NCBI GenBank assembly: GCA_028824125.1
Contig: JAPPES010000151.1
Location: 48,663 to 112,662 of the forward strand
DNA from: Candidatus Poribacteria bacterium
Lineage (GTDB): Bacteria > Poribacteria > WGA-4E > WGA-3G
Length of the DNA: 64,000 nucleotides
Reading direction: 5' to 3'
Shown here: in pieces, positions 34,810 through 43,664 of the stretch
Numbering within the stretch: the stretch's first letter is position 1
Layout: each line of letters begins with the position of its first letter
Notes under the pieces: model-generated
Database searches by the model: none
The model's input: the letters and a program-made list of their open reading frames with translations, nothing else
What the model was told of the DNA's origin: nothing
Made by a program: the position numbers and the translations under genes

Positions 34810-35046
34810 CGCTTGGCAGAATACGCCAAATCAACGGTATGAATCATGGAGCATGCCATACGGGGAGCGCCTAAATGGCATTCATACCCGGGGAACGCCT
34901 ACAGGCGTTCATACCGTTGATTTCTTGATTTGGCGCATGCTGCTTTAGGCATTCCCCGTGTGGTATTCTGCATGGTTTAGCGGGTTCGGTTTCCTAACCG
35001 AACAGGTGTTGTTCAGTCTCGTAGATGTGGTTAGGAAACCGAACCC
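34810..35046. repeat. Large nested hairpin region
   Basis: The 480-bp gap 34755-35238 holds no gene that I can support. Nested inverted repeats are visible: TCAACGGTATGAA/TTCATACCGTTGA, GCATGCC...CCCCGT arms, and then a perfect 18-bp pair GGGTTCGGTTTCCTAACC (34982) with its complement (35029-35046). The CGGTATGAATG motif recurs at 54841-54875. Confidence 0.75.
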
Positions 35047-35131
35047 TAACACTCAAGACCTAACTCTGAGTCCAGTTCATTAACTGAAAATTCCTAAGAC
35101 TAAATAGCCCTGACGGAATGCGCTTTTTTGT

Positions 35132-35161
35132 TTGATTTTCGGTTGTTTTTTATGGTATGAT
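35132..35161 (+). promoter_or_regulatory. Candidate promoter for the 35239 gene
   Basis: TTGATT, 18-nt spacer, TATGAT, about 75 nt upstream of the start. Reasonable sigma-70-like match by eye only. Confidence 0.35.
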
Positions 35162-35238
35162 ACTGTTATTGATTGCTTTTAGTAATGTAGTAAAAAGCAT
35201 AATCTTGATTCTGAATGCTTAGTATTGAGGGGACACCC

Positions 35239-35577
35239 ATGGTGAATAACACATCGATACCTCGCGAAGACCATTGGAGCCGTCCAGTGGCTATGGCACC
35301 CAACGGGCAATGGCTCTCTCTACGGGAAGTGGTAGAAGAGGAACCTGCACGGTTTTCGTTCGCTCAATTGACTCCCGAACAACAGTCAGAGTTGGTCGCG
35401 GAACGTATTCGACAACGCCCCAAATATGATATGGGTATTCTCGGCCTGGGGGTCCTGGACAAAAAACGCGCTATTAACGAAGTACAAGCCGGAACGCCTA
35501 TAGGATGCACTCTAATTGAGGTCGAGCGGCGAATGATTGAACGTTTGATCGAACGTGCTAATGAAAGAGAGTTATAA
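35239..35577 (+). CDS. Hypothetical protein
   Basis: ATG 35239 (MVNNTSIPREDHWSRP), 6 nt after GAGGGG; the track start 35215 lacks an RBS. 112 residues. Contains NGQWLSLREVVEEEPARFSF and a basic amphipathic C-terminus (LIEVERRMIERLIERANERE). The ELTPEQQ-like segment and helical tail resemble small regulatory or antitoxin-type proteins, but no family is recognised and no toxin follows. Confidence 0.55.
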   Translation: MVNNTSIPREDHWSRPVAMAPNGQWLSLREVVEEEPARFSFAQLTPEQQSELVAERIRQRPKYDMGILGLGVLDKKRAINEVQAGTPIGCTLIEVERRMIERLIERANEREL

Positions 35578-35740
35578 CACCAGAAAATGAGAACGCCATC
35601 CTGCTAAAAAACGACGCACTGACTTGAAAATCCTTGCTATTGATTCCAGTTACGATCAGATCACAAAAGCCTCCTACAACTATCGAAATCGGCATGTTTA
35701 TCCCTATTTATGGTAAATTATTGAATTAATTCTACACATT

Positions 35741-35772
35741 GGTATAGGCGAGGTTAGGAAACCTCGCCTACC
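35741..35772. repeat. Dispersed palindromic repeat, family B
   Basis: GGTATAGGCGAGGTTAGGAAACCTCGCCTACC; hairpin just before the TGTATAAT box of the GIY-YIG-like gene. The remaining gap 35578-35855 shows nothing else. Confidence 0.8.
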
Positions 35773-35855
35773 GTGGGATGTCGGTGTATAATTATTTGTA
35801 TTTTTCACCATAATAGTATCAATTTAGTGGGAGTATGTCATAAGAGGTACAAATT

Positions 35856-36140
35856 ATGAATAACAATACAACAGTTGTCTTCTTCTTTGAATGTCAAGGT
35901 TTTATCAAAATCGCATCAAGTAAGTATTATACTGACTTTGTCTCCTATATAACAGGACAAGTGAAATGGGGAAACCCATTTGATGTGAAATATCTCGGAT
36001 ATATACCTTTTGATAATGAAGCAGATGCAAAAGAACAAAAACAGCTGCTTAAGACACGTTTTAAGCGTTTGTGGCATAGAAATGATTGGTATCACGAAGA
36101 TCCTGAATTGCACAAATATATTCAGAAACATGTCCGCTAA
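35856..36140 (+). CDS. GIY-YIG/T5orf172-like small protein
   Basis: 94 residues, RBS AAGAGG. Pattern VFFFECQGFIKIASSKYYTDFVSYI ... GYIPFDNEADAKEQKQLLKTRF ... HRNDWYHEDPELHKYI follows the T5orf172/MUG113 subgroup: (Y/F)xI, KI...S, and RxxWY in place of GEWF. The catalytic Tyr of the second half-motif and the Arg are not clearly conserved, so nuclease activity is uncertain. Family call by eye only. Confidence 0.55.
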   Translation: MNNNTTVVFFFECQGFIKIASSKYYTDFVSYITGQVKWGNPFDVKYLGYIPFDNEADAKEQKQLLKTRFKRLWHRNDWYHEDPELHKYIQKHVR

Positions 36141-36357
36141 CCAACACCGAGGGGACTCTGTCCCCTCTTACTCCAAAGGTTTACTTTTATACTCTATAGT
36201 TTAGCAAATTCCGTGCCGATCCGAAAAAGACTGCACTGACGGGGTTCTCTATAGAATGTTCAGAAAGATCTTCACAAAATGGTGCATATTTTGTAATCCG
36301 AGGTGCCACTTATAACCTTTTATGGGAGAATATGGAATTTTTTATACACTCTGCAAA

Positions 36358-36385
36358 CGGTGCAATTAGGAAATCGCACCTACCG
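36358..36385. repeat. Dispersed palindromic repeat, family B, next to TGTATAAT box
   Basis: GGTGCAATTAGGAAATCGCACC then TACCGTGGGG and, at 36397, TGTATAATTATTTTC. The same hairpin-plus-box order occurs at 35741-35811. The rest of the 358-bp gap 36141-36498 is featureless to me. Confidence 0.6.
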
Positions 36386-36498
36386 TGGGGTGGGAGTGTA
36401 TAATTATTTTCATACTTCACCATAGAAGCAAAAGGGTTTGAAATTATCCGGTGTCAAGGGAAATTTGCGCGCCATTATTTAAAGGTAAAAGAGAAACT

Positions 36499-37671
36499 AT
36501 GAAAAAAACAATATATAAAAAGATATGGGAATTGAAAACACTCACACTTATTGCGGCAATTGCCACCTTGACAGTCGGGTTATCTGCTTGTGAGCGGGTA
36601 CCCGAAATCATCCACCCCCCCACAGAAGATAAAAGTAACGAGATTTCTATCGGAGTTGTTTTGCCTTTGACAGGACACTTAGCTGCTGCAGGCAAACTCA
36701 TGAAACAAGGCTACGATCTCGCTCTCGATGAAATTAACATGGCACAACTCGGTAATACCCAATTCAAGTTTATTATTGAGGACGACACCAGTACCCCAGA
36801 GGGGGCAGTTGAGGATTTCAATAAACTGATTCACGAAGACGGTGTGTCTGTTATTATCGGACCCGCATCCTCAAGCGCAACGAAGGCGGCATTTCCGGTC
36901 GCACGAGACAACCAGATCGTGGCAATTAGTTCGACATCGGGTGCCCGTGGCCTGGGGGCAATCAGTGATTTTGTTTTTCGTATCCCGCTCACGACAGATG
37001 TTGTTGCGCCCAAAGGTGTCAAGGCAACGCATGCGAAACTCGGCTACCAACGAGTGGCTACGTTATATGACAAGACCGATGTCTTCTCCACGGATAGAGA
37101 CGCGGCATTGCAGGAAGCATTCACAGCAAACGAGATTAAGGTGCTCACCACGGAGACTTTCCAGAGTGGCGATATTGACTTCTCCGCACAATTAACACGG
37201 ATAAACACGGTGAATCCCGATGCTGTTTTTGTCTCCGCGTTGCCGCCGGAAAAACCGAGAATACTGATTCAAGCACACGAACTCGGTATATCCGTTCCTT
37301 TTATCGTGAGCTCATTAACGGATGTTGAGGTCCAAGCTGCGGGTGCCGCCGCCGAAGGTGCAATTACTTTTATCGGTTGGCTCCCCACAGACGACACACC
37401 CGGAAACCGAGCCTTCGTTCAGAATTATACCGATACTTTCGGCATGGAGCCAAATGCCTTTGCCACAGCATCGTACGCCACCGTCTATATTTTAGCAGAG
37501 GCAATTAAGAATGCGCACACAACCGATTCAACTGCAATTCGAGACGCGCTGGCAAATATCAAAGACTTTGACACAGTTTTCGGCAAGTTCTCTTTTAATG
37601 CCGATGGAGATGCCGTCTATGAACCGAAGGTGTTGATAGTCCAAGATGGCACATTGCAACCCTTTGAGTAA
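36499..37671 (+). CDS. Branched-chain amino-acid-type ABC substrate-binding lipoprotein
   Basis: ATG 36499; the track start 36451 is upstream. 390 residues. Lipobox LSAC after TLIAAIATLTVG. Mature domain is Peripla_BP_6/LivJ-like: IGVVLPLTGHLAAAGKLMKQ, IGPASSSATKAAFPVARD and AVFVSALPPEKPRILIQAHE. No permease or ATPase genes are next to it, so it is an orphan receptor here. The first ten residues, MKKTIYKKIW, are oddly like the N-terminus of LeuC at 40120 ([10 protein letters not shown]), and the DNA is similar from 15 nt upstream. Confidence 0.85.
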   Translation: MKKTIYKKIWELKTLTLIAAIATLTVGLSACERVPEIIHPPTEDKSNEISIGVVLPLTGHLAAAGKLMKQGYDLALDEINMAQLGNTQFKFIIEDDTSTPEGAVEDFNKLIHEDGVSVIIGPASSSATKAAFPVARDNQIVAISSTSGARGLGAISDFVFRIPLTTDVVAPKGVKATHAKLGYQRVATLYDKTDVFSTDRDAALQEAFTANEIKVLTTETFQSGDIDFSAQLTRINTVNPDAVFVSALPPEKPRILIQAHELGISVPFIVSSLTDVEVQAAGAAAEGAITFIGWLPTDDTPGNRAFVQNYTDTFGMEPNAFATASYATVYILAEAIKNAHTTDSTAIRDALANIKDFDTVFGKFSFNADGDAVYEPKVLIVQDGTLQPFE

Positions 37672-37762
37672 TCATCTCCACGGCGTAGATGCGGTTTCCT
37701 AACCAATGCAGAATACCACACGCGTATTCTGCATTATGCGTCAATTTTAACGTCGCCCAGGC

Positions 37763-37789
37763 CGGTAGGTGCGGTTTCCTAACCGCACC
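37763..37789. repeat. Dispersed palindromic repeat, family B
   Basis: GGTAGGTGCGGTTTCCTAACCGCACC in the 255-bp gap 37672-37926; a partial copy lies at 37688-37708 next to an ATGCAGAATACC/GTATTCTGCAT hairpin (about 37706-37736). Confidence 0.8.
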
Positions 37790-37926
37790 GGACCCTCGGT
37801 AGAAACCTAAAAAAATACCCAGCAAAAACACTACCTATTACTTTTAGGATTCACTTTAAATGGAAGAAATAGTTGCGAAATTCATAAGATTTCGCGATAA
37901 AAAATTGAATAGCTTAGGAGATACAC

Positions 37927-38889
37927 ATGGGACACCATTACGTTCCGAGATTCTACTTAAAAAACTTCGCTTATAACACGGATAGATCTCAAGTCTACTC
38001 AATGACTACGGAGGGCAAAATCCTTGATGAGCCGAATGCAGTAGGGGATATTTGTCAGAAAAAAAACTACAACACACCTCAACAAGAGCAAGAACAAGGT
38101 CTGTTTGAAGAAAAACACGCTCATGTATTGAGAGAATTTATTGAAACCTCTAACCCAGAAACCTTCTATAATTTGCACACCTTTATAGAACTTATCAGTT
38201 TTATGATGGGTAATAACATACACATCAGAACAGTAATGAATCAATGGCTCCGTAAGAAACTATGCGATTATATGATAAGAGAAGGATTTCCAGCCGACAT
38301 TAATTTTGACACTAATTTAGTTGATACGGGGTATAGGGGCCAGTTAAATAACAGTATCGGGTTTGCTGGTTGTGTCTTGAACGAATTCAAAAATTGGAAG
38401 TTTGTTCGTTACTTGTCACTTGAGAAAAAAAGAGTTTTCATTACCAGTGACAATCCTGTTAATATGCTGAATCCTGGCAATATGTTTACTCCTGGAAAAA
38501 TAACCCTTGAATATAAAAATCTGAGGGTAAATATTGGTGATGACAGACCGGTTTCAAAAGGTAGAGTGGCTATAGACTATGAACTTGATTTTACCTTTGA
38601 TAGTGTTTCTTTTGGACGGGATGCTATAATGGTTTTTCCAGTAACACCCTACATGTACGTACTCGGTTTCTCCGACGGTGAGAGGTACACTAAATATATG
38701 GATCGCCCTCAGGGCAAGAAGGACAATATTATCTCTACTATAAATCTTGTAATGCACAATCAGTGCAACAGAGCTGTTTATTCATGTTCTAAGGATGAGC
38801 TAGAAGTTACCAAAATTAACAAACCCCGCTTTCTAGATTATTGCCAACGTCATGGATATGTTCCCTCTTTTGATGCAGCTATATGTTAA
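37927..38889 (+). CDS. DUF4238-family protein
   Basis: 320 residues, RBS AGGAGA. Begins GHHYVPRFYLKNFAYN, the hallmark of DUF4238, with a later FITSDNPVNMLNPG region also typical. Soluble. Family function is unsettled; members occur in defence-like and accessory islands. AT-rich codon use compared with the leu genes suggests transfer. Confidence 0.82.
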   Translation: MGHHYVPRFYLKNFAYNTDRSQVYSMTTEGKILDEPNAVGDICQKKNYNTPQQEQEQGLFEEKHAHVLREFIETSNPETFYNLHTFIELISFMMGNNIHIRTVMNQWLRKKLCDYMIREGFPADINFDTNLVDTGYRGQLNNSIGFAGCVLNEFKNWKFVRYLSLEKKRVFITSDNPVNMLNPGNMFTPGKITLEYKNLRVNIGDDRPVSKGRVAIDYELDFTFDSVSFGRDAIMVFPVTPYMYVLGFSDGERYTKYMDRPQGKKDNIISTINLVMHNQCNRAVYSCSKDELEVTKINKPRFLDYCQRHGYVPSFDAAIC

Positions 38890-39067
38890 GAAAGATTCAT
38901 GTATTCAATAGTGGATAGGGGTGTAAATATTTCGGCAGTGTTCCTGTATAGAAGCAGATGTGAACGGTGATGGGGTGTGAATGTTTTAGATTTGGAGCAA
39001 ATCGAGAATGAGATTTGACTTTGTAGCGCGGTTAGAAACCTCGCCAACGAAAGAAAGGTGATTTCTT

Positions 39068-39361
39068 ATGAAAGAACAATCATATATAGTAGTGGAACGC
39101 TTTGTCGATTTGAATGATGTTATGCGAGGTGTGGGCCATTCATATTCGGAATCAGACACGTTAATTAAATACTCAAAAAAGGTGGATTCTCCTGTTTCGC
39201 CAGTACCATCTGACTTTATCCGCCTCGGGGCTGCTGGTTCTTATGGTGATTATATAAAGGATCCCGGGTTAGTAGGTGATGATACAGAAGGCGAGTACAC
39301 AGAGATTCATGATTGGACAAAGCGGGGAAGTAGGTGGGCGAGAGAACGAAGGGAAGTCTAA
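39068..39361 (+). CDS. Hypothetical protein, possibly first half of a frameshifted gene
   Basis: 97 residues, RBS AAAGGTG. No known motif (SYIVVERFVDLNDVMRGVGH ... TKRGSRWARERREV). It ends inside the start of the next ORF, which lies in the -1 frame and overlaps by 28 nt. Either a coupled pair or one gene broken by a frameshift. Confidence 0.55.
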   Translation: MKEQSYIVVERFVDLNDVMRGVGHSYSESDTLIKYSKKVDSPVSPVPSDFIRLGAAGSYGDYIKDPGLVGDDTEGEYTEIHDWTKRGSRWARERREV

Positions 39362-39975
39362 TCGGGCCTTCATCTGTTCTAAAAAATATTAAAGGCAAAA
39401 TGAGTATAACGTGGAAACAGGTTAGCGGCTCTTGGTTGTATTGCACTTCAATTGACCCAACAGTAAACGGTCAAAGAATAATACAGATGAAAAGTACCAA
39501 GCCAGAGTACAATTTCATGACTAAAATAGATGAACCTACCGCTTTCGCTCAACAGTTAGGATATGATTTTGGGAGACAGATTGAAAGTAACAGAGACTTA
39601 AAATGTGATTCTCAGGGTTGGCACCTGCTTGCTTCAGCTGCGGCCAAGGAGAGTGGAATCGGTGGTTATTCCATTTTTGTCCATCATGGGCCAGTCATTT
39701 ATTTAGAAGCAGAAAAGTCCGCTGAATTCATTAGCTATGCTTCTAAAAAAATGGGGAACCACGTACTACTTATAAAAGGTGAGAAGTGTGAAGATATACT
39801 AGAGTATGAAATAGGGAAACAAGTTATGTTTTTTGTTAAAGATAAGGAATACGAAGTACAGCAGGAATATAGATTTGTCGTTAGTATCAATTCTCATAGT
39901 CCGAGAGAGAGGGCAATTTATCTAAAAGTTTCTGAAGACCTCAAAAGGTTTATGTCACCGTTGTCTTTCTGGTGA
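39334..39975 (+). CDS. Hypothetical protein, possibly second half of a frameshifted gene
   Basis: 213 residues from GTG 39334 after GCGGGGAAG; ATG 39400 (MSITWKQVSGSWLYCTSIDP) is an alternative. Mixed alpha/beta with FAQQLGYDFGRQIESNRDLK, AKSEFISYASKK-like segments and YRFVVSINSHSPRERAIYLK. The segment before the second ATG (GSLIGPSSVLKNIKGK) looks coding. No family recognised. Accessory gene near DUF4238. Confidence 0.6.
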   Translation: MGERTKGSLIGPSSVLKNIKGKMSITWKQVSGSWLYCTSIDPTVNGQRIIQMKSTKPEYNFMTKIDEPTAFAQQLGYDFGRQIESNRDLKCDSQGWHLLASAAAKESGIGGYSIFVHHGPVIYLEAEKSAEFISYASKKMGNHVLLIKGEKCEDILEYEIGKQVMFFVKDKEYEVQQEYRFVVSINSHSPRERAIYLKVSEDLKRFMSPLSFW

Positions 39976-40036
39976 TTACCGAATCAGATGATGCGGTTAG
40001 GGAACCACATCTACCAAACGAAGACTCTTTATTTCT

Positions 40037-40065
40037 TTGAATTCTCAAGGCACATTGTGTATAAT
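40037..40065 (+). promoter_or_regulatory. Candidate leuC promoter
   Basis: TTGAAT, exactly 17 nt, TATAAT, with the leuC start about 55 nt downstream. Good sigma-70-like match by eye. No leader-peptide attenuator with Leu codons is seen in the short 5' region. Confidence 0.5.
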
Positions 40066-40119
40066 TAATTCCGTTTTTATCCTTTATACGGACAAATAGG
40101 ACAGAGGTAAAAGAAAAAT

Positions 40120-41520
40120 ATGAAAAAAACGATGTACGAAAAGATATGGGAGACGCATCTCGTACACGCCTCCGCAGATGAGGTGCCGATTCTCTATATT
40201 GACACACACCTTGTTCACGAAGTGACATCTCCGCAAGCATTTGAAGGGTTGCGGCTCAACAACCGAAAAGTGCGCCGCCCCGATCTCACATTCGCTACGA
40301 TGGATCACAACGTGCCGACAACGGACAGAAGTCTGCCGATCAAAGATCAAATCGCAGCGAAACAGATGGAAACACTTGCACAAAACTGCACAGAATTTGA
40401 CATTCCACTCTATGACATCAATAGTCCTGAGCAGGGCATTGTCCATGTCATCGGACCAGAACTGGGCATCACCCAGCCCGGAAAGACGATTGTGTGTGGG
40501 GATAGCCATACCTCAACACACGGTGCGCTCGGTGCGCTTGCCTTCGGTATCGGTACAAGTGAGATTGAGCATGTCCTTGCTACGCAGTGCCTCTTGCAGC
40601 ATAAGTCGGAAACCTTTGAGATACGGGTGGATGGCACACTGCCTTACGGCGTAACTGCGAAAGACATTATCCTCTCTATTATCGGACATATCGGTATAGA
40701 CGGAGGCAACGGTGCTGTGGTTGAATATACAGGTTCCACGATCCGCGCCCTCAGTATTGAAGAACGGATGACAATATGCAATATGTCAATTGAAGCAGGT
40801 GCTCGCGCAGGTATGATCGCACCTGACGACACGACATACCAATATATCGCTGGTAAACGTTTTGCTCCGAAAGGTGAAGCTTTTGATGCCGCAGTTGAAC
40901 GTTGGAAGCAACTCCCGACTGACGAGGGAGCGAGTTATGATCGTATCCTAACCCTTGATGCAGCCGACATAGCACCGCAGGTGACATGGGGCACAAATCC
41001 CGGTATGGTCACTGATGTAACAGGGCGTGTGCCGAATCCAGCGGATATGGACACAACCGACGAAAAACGCGCTGCAGAACACGCTTTGGCATATATGGAT
41101 CTCCAACCCGGCACCCCGATGACAGATATTGCTGTGGACAGAGTTTTTATCGGTAGTTGTACGAACTCTCGTATCAGTGATTTACGTGCTGCAGCCGAGG
41201 TTGTGACAGGTAGGAAAGTAGCAGATACCGTCAATGCTATGGTTGTCCCCGGTTCGCAAGCGGTTAAACGTCAGGCAGAAGCAGAAGGGCTTGACGAAGT
41301 TTTTCGGACCGCAGGTTTCGAATGGCGCGAAGCGGGTTGCAGTATGTGTCTCGGTATGAACCCCGATATCCTGATGCCAGGGCAACGTTGTGCAAGCACA
41401 TCAAACCGGAATTTTGAAGGCAGACAGGGCAAAGGTGGGCGCACACACCTTGTCAGTCCGCAGATGGCTGCTGCAACCGCAGTTACAGGCCACTTTGTAG
41501 ACATCCGCACATTTGGATAG
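40120..41520 (+). CDS. leuC: 3-Isopropylmalate dehydratase large subunit
   Basis: 466 residues. Aconitase-superfamily large subunit: [20 protein letters not shown] start, [29 protein letters not shown]. [4Fe-4S] ligands in [17 protein letters not shown] and [10 protein letters not shown]. Second step of leucine biosynthesis with LeuD (42272). The usual leuC-leuD adjacency is broken by a DUF2281-PIN pair. Start at ATG 40120 (MKKTMYEK) or 40132. Confidence 0.95.
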   Translation: MKKTMYEKIWETHLVHASADEVPILYIDTHLVHEVTSPQAFEGLRLNNRKVRRPDLTFATMDHNVPTTDRSLPIKDQIAAKQMETLAQNCTEFDIPLYDINSPEQGIVHVIGPELGITQPGKTIVCGDSHTSTHGALGALAFGIGTSEIEHVLATQCLLQHKSETFEIRVDGTLPYGVTAKDIILSIIGHIGIDGGNGAVVEYTGSTIRALSIEERMTICNMSIEAGARAGMIAPDDTTYQYIAGKRFAPKGEAFDAAVERWKQLPTDEGASYDRILTLDAADIAPQVTWGTNPGMVTDVTGRVPNPADMDTTDEKRAAEHALAYMDLQPGTPMTDIAVDRVFIGSCTNSRISDLRAAAEVVTGRKVADTVNAMVVPGSQAVKRQAEAEGLDEVFRTAGFEWREAGCSMCLGMNPDILMPGQRCASTSNRNFEGRQGKGGRTHLVSPQMAAATAVTGHFVDIRTFG

Positions 41521-41600
41521 ATCATCAAATAAGGGCTTGCACAAGGTCGAAAAAAGCATACAATAACGTCCCTCCCTACCAAGAAAATATGGAGGCAACA

Positions 41601-41807
41601 ATGGAATCTATCATTATTGAAAAGATCAGAGAGCTTCCACCGGAGCTCCAAGAAGAAGTCATTCATTTCATTGATTTCCTACGAACGAAAAAAAGTTCAA
41701 ACCGGAAGAAAAAACCGAATTTGGAATGGATTGGCGGATTAAAAGCGTATCGTGACCAATTTACAGCCCTTGAACTTCAGAAAAAGGCATCAGATTGGAG
41801 GGATTAG
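41601..41807 (+). CDS. DUF2281-type antitoxin
   Basis: ATG 41601 with TGGAGGC upstream; the track start 41589 precedes the RBS. 68 residues. The opening IIEKIRELPPELQEEVIHFIDFLRTK is the DUF2281 signature (VapB-like). Its TAG overlaps the GTG of the PIN gene by one base, as expected for a toxin-antitoxin pair. Confidence 0.82.
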   Translation: MESIIIEKIRELPPELQEEVIHFIDFLRTKKSSNRKKKPNLEWIGGLKAYRDQFTALELQKKASDWRD

Positions 41808-42199
41808 TGTACCTCGCGGATACCAATATTTTTCTTGAAGCCCTATTGGGACAAGACAAAAAGGATGATGTCCAATCATTCTTACAGACTATTGACTTGA
41901 GCACAATCTTCATAACAGATTTGTCGCTCCATTCCATAGGTATTATTCTGTATCGATTGAAGAATTTTGCACTCTTTAGTTCGTTCTTAGAGGATATAAT
42001 TGTTGACGGAGTTGGTGTTCTCTCATTACCTCCGGAAAATCTTAAAACGTTGGATATGACAGCCGACAAATTTAACCTTGATTTTGACGATGCATACCAA
42101 TATGTTGTCGCCGCGAAATATGAACTGCAACTCATCAGTTTCGATACGGATTTTGATCGAACTGAAAGGAAACGAAAGGAACCCATTGAGGTGTTATAA
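41807..42199 (+). CDS. PIN-domain protein (VapC-like toxin)
   Basis: GTG 41807 follows GGAGGG with a 4-nt gap; the track TTG start overlaps the RBS. 130 residues. PIN acidic residues: YLADTNIFLEALL (first Asp), FDDAYQYVVAA (third) and ISFDTDFDRTE (fourth). The second acidic position, usually Glu in helix 3, reads DLSLHSIG, so that residue is not obvious. Predicted RNase toxin paired with the DUF2281 protein, inserted between leuC and leuD. Confidence 0.82.
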   Translation: MYLADTNIFLEALLGQDKKDDVQSFLQTIDLSTIFITDLSLHSIGIILYRLKNFALFSSFLEDIIVDGVGVLSLPPENLKTLDMTADKFNLDFDDAYQYVVAAKYELQLISFDTDFDRTERKRKEPIEVL

Positions 42200-42271
42200 T
42201 AAAATTCTTAGGTAGTATAAACCACATTCACCAGAAAATGCCAAAAACACCAAAAGGAGAAAACAAAAAAA

Positions 42272-42859
42272 ATGGAAGCATTCAAAGAACACGTTGGACT
42301 TGTTGTCCCACTTGACCGAATTAATGTTGACACCGACCAGATTATCCCAAAACAATTCCTGAAACGGATTGAGCGGACAGGTTTCGGTGAATTTTTATTT
42401 TACGATTGGCGTTATCTTGAAAATGGCGACCCAAACCCAGAATTCGTGCTGAACCACTCACGCTACACAGGCGCGAGTATCCTAATCACAGGTGCAAACT
42501 TCGGCTGTGGCAGTTCACGTGAACATGCCCCGTGGGCATTACAGCAGTACGGTTTCAAAGCGATTCTTGCCCCATCATTTGCCGACATTTTCCGCAACAA
42601 TTGTTATAAGAACGGCATCCTACCTATCGCCTTACCTGCAGACGTTATCGCATCGCTTAGCCAAGAAGCACACGACACCGAAGGGTATCGGTTAATGGTT
42701 GATTTAGAGGAACAATCGGTTATCTGTCCTGATGGAACGGCACACACTTATGAAATCGGCGACTTTGAGAAGTACTGTCTGCTAAACGGACTCGATGAAA
42801 TCGGTTGGACTTTGCAGTTCGAAGCGGACATTGCTGCGTATGAAAACCAAAATCGCTAA
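42272..42859 (+). CDS. leuD: 3-Isopropylmalate dehydratase small subunit
   Basis: 195 residues, RBS AAGGAGA. Swivel domain with [20 protein letters not shown] and the conserved [21 protein letters not shown]. Partner of LeuC. Length and motifs are standard. Confidence 0.95.
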   Translation: MEAFKEHVGLVVPLDRINVDTDQIIPKQFLKRIERTGFGEFLFYDWRYLENGDPNPEFVLNHSRYTGASILITGANFGCGSSREHAPWALQQYGFKAILAPSFADIFRNNCYKNGILPIALPADVIASLSQEAHDTEGYRLMVDLEEQSVICPDGTAHTYEIGDFEKYCLLNGLDEIGWTLQFEADIAAYENQNR

Positions 42860-42877
42860 ATTTAGATGGAGGTAGAA

Positions 42878-43138
42878 ATGGCACAACCAAAAAAGATTAG
42901 AGCTACCTACAAAAATGGTGTGATTGAACCGTTAGACAAACTCAATCTTCCTGAAGGACAAGAACTTGAGCTTGAATTCAAAGTACTCCTTTCTGCCACT
43001 ACTGAACTTTCTAAAGAAGAAAAAAGAAACCTAATGCAGAAAATGCGAGGTTCTATGAAAGGCACATGGGGAAGTACCGTCGAAGAAGTTGATAATTATC
43101 TCAAGTCAGAAAGGGAAGCATGGAACAGAAAGTATTAG
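42878..43138 (+). CDS. DUF104-type antitoxin
   Basis: ATG 42878 (MAQPKKIRATYKNGVIEPLD) 5-6 nt after GGAGG is preferred to 42866. 86 residues. IRATYKNGVIEPLDKLNLPE is the DUF104/AF2212-like antitoxin signature. The C-terminus (STVEEVDNYLKSEREAWNRK) is the helical toxin-binding part. It overlaps the following PIN gene by 19 nt. Confidence 0.85.
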   Translation: MAQPKKIRATYKNGVIEPLDKLNLPEGQELELEFKVLLSATTELSKEEKRNLMQKMRGSMKGTWGSTVEEVDNYLKSEREAWNRKY

Positions 43139-43596
43139 ATTTTCGATCAGTTTTTTCTCAAGCTGCATCGGTGTTATTGGATACTTCTGTTCTAATATAT
43201 TACCTTGAAGAAGTTGAACCATATTATCCTTTAGTAGAAACAATATTCAATGACATCCTTGATAACAACATTAGCAGTTTTCTATCAGCAATTTCAATAA
43301 CTGAATTCGTAACTAAGCCTTTTACAGATGGAAAAGGCACAGATGTTGAACGTTTTAAGCAGTTTCTATCTTCACTCTCAATTCAAGTGCTTGCGGTTAC
43401 CTACGAAATAGCAGAACGGGCAGGTAAACTTCGTTCGCAATACCTGAGTACTCGAACTCCTGATGCGCTAATTATTGCCACAGCATTAGAAAATGGTTGC
43501 GATGTATTTGTTACTAATGACAAAAATCTAAAGAAGTTTGAAGTTCCTGGGTTAACTGTAATTGTGCTTGAAGATTTTGTTGTGGGTAAAATCTAA
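43120..43596 (+). CDS. PIN-domain protein (VapC-like toxin)
   Basis: 158 residues. Four acidic residues are visible: VLLDTSVLIYYLE, SAISITEFVTKP, RTPDALIIATALENG and VFVTNDKNLKKF. This is a complete PIN active site. RNase toxin paired with the DUF104 antitoxin. Second toxin-antitoxin pair flanking leuD. Confidence 0.9.
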   Translation: MEQKVLDFRSVFSQAASVLLDTSVLIYYLEEVEPYYPLVETIFNDILDNNISSFLSAISITEFVTKPFTDGKGTDVERFKQFLSSLSIQVLAVTYEIAERAGKLRSQYLSTRTPDALIIATALENGCDVFVTNDKNLKKFEVPGLTVIVLEDFVVGKI

Positions 43597-43664
43597 ATGG
43601 GGCTACAAGCGTTAGCTAATAGACCATCACCTTTCAGTTTTACATAACGGAGTAAGTCATCCGC

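Noticed and set aside
34751-34948. 65-aa ORF
   Set aside because: Translation of the palindromic block; no RBS and no plausible protein features.
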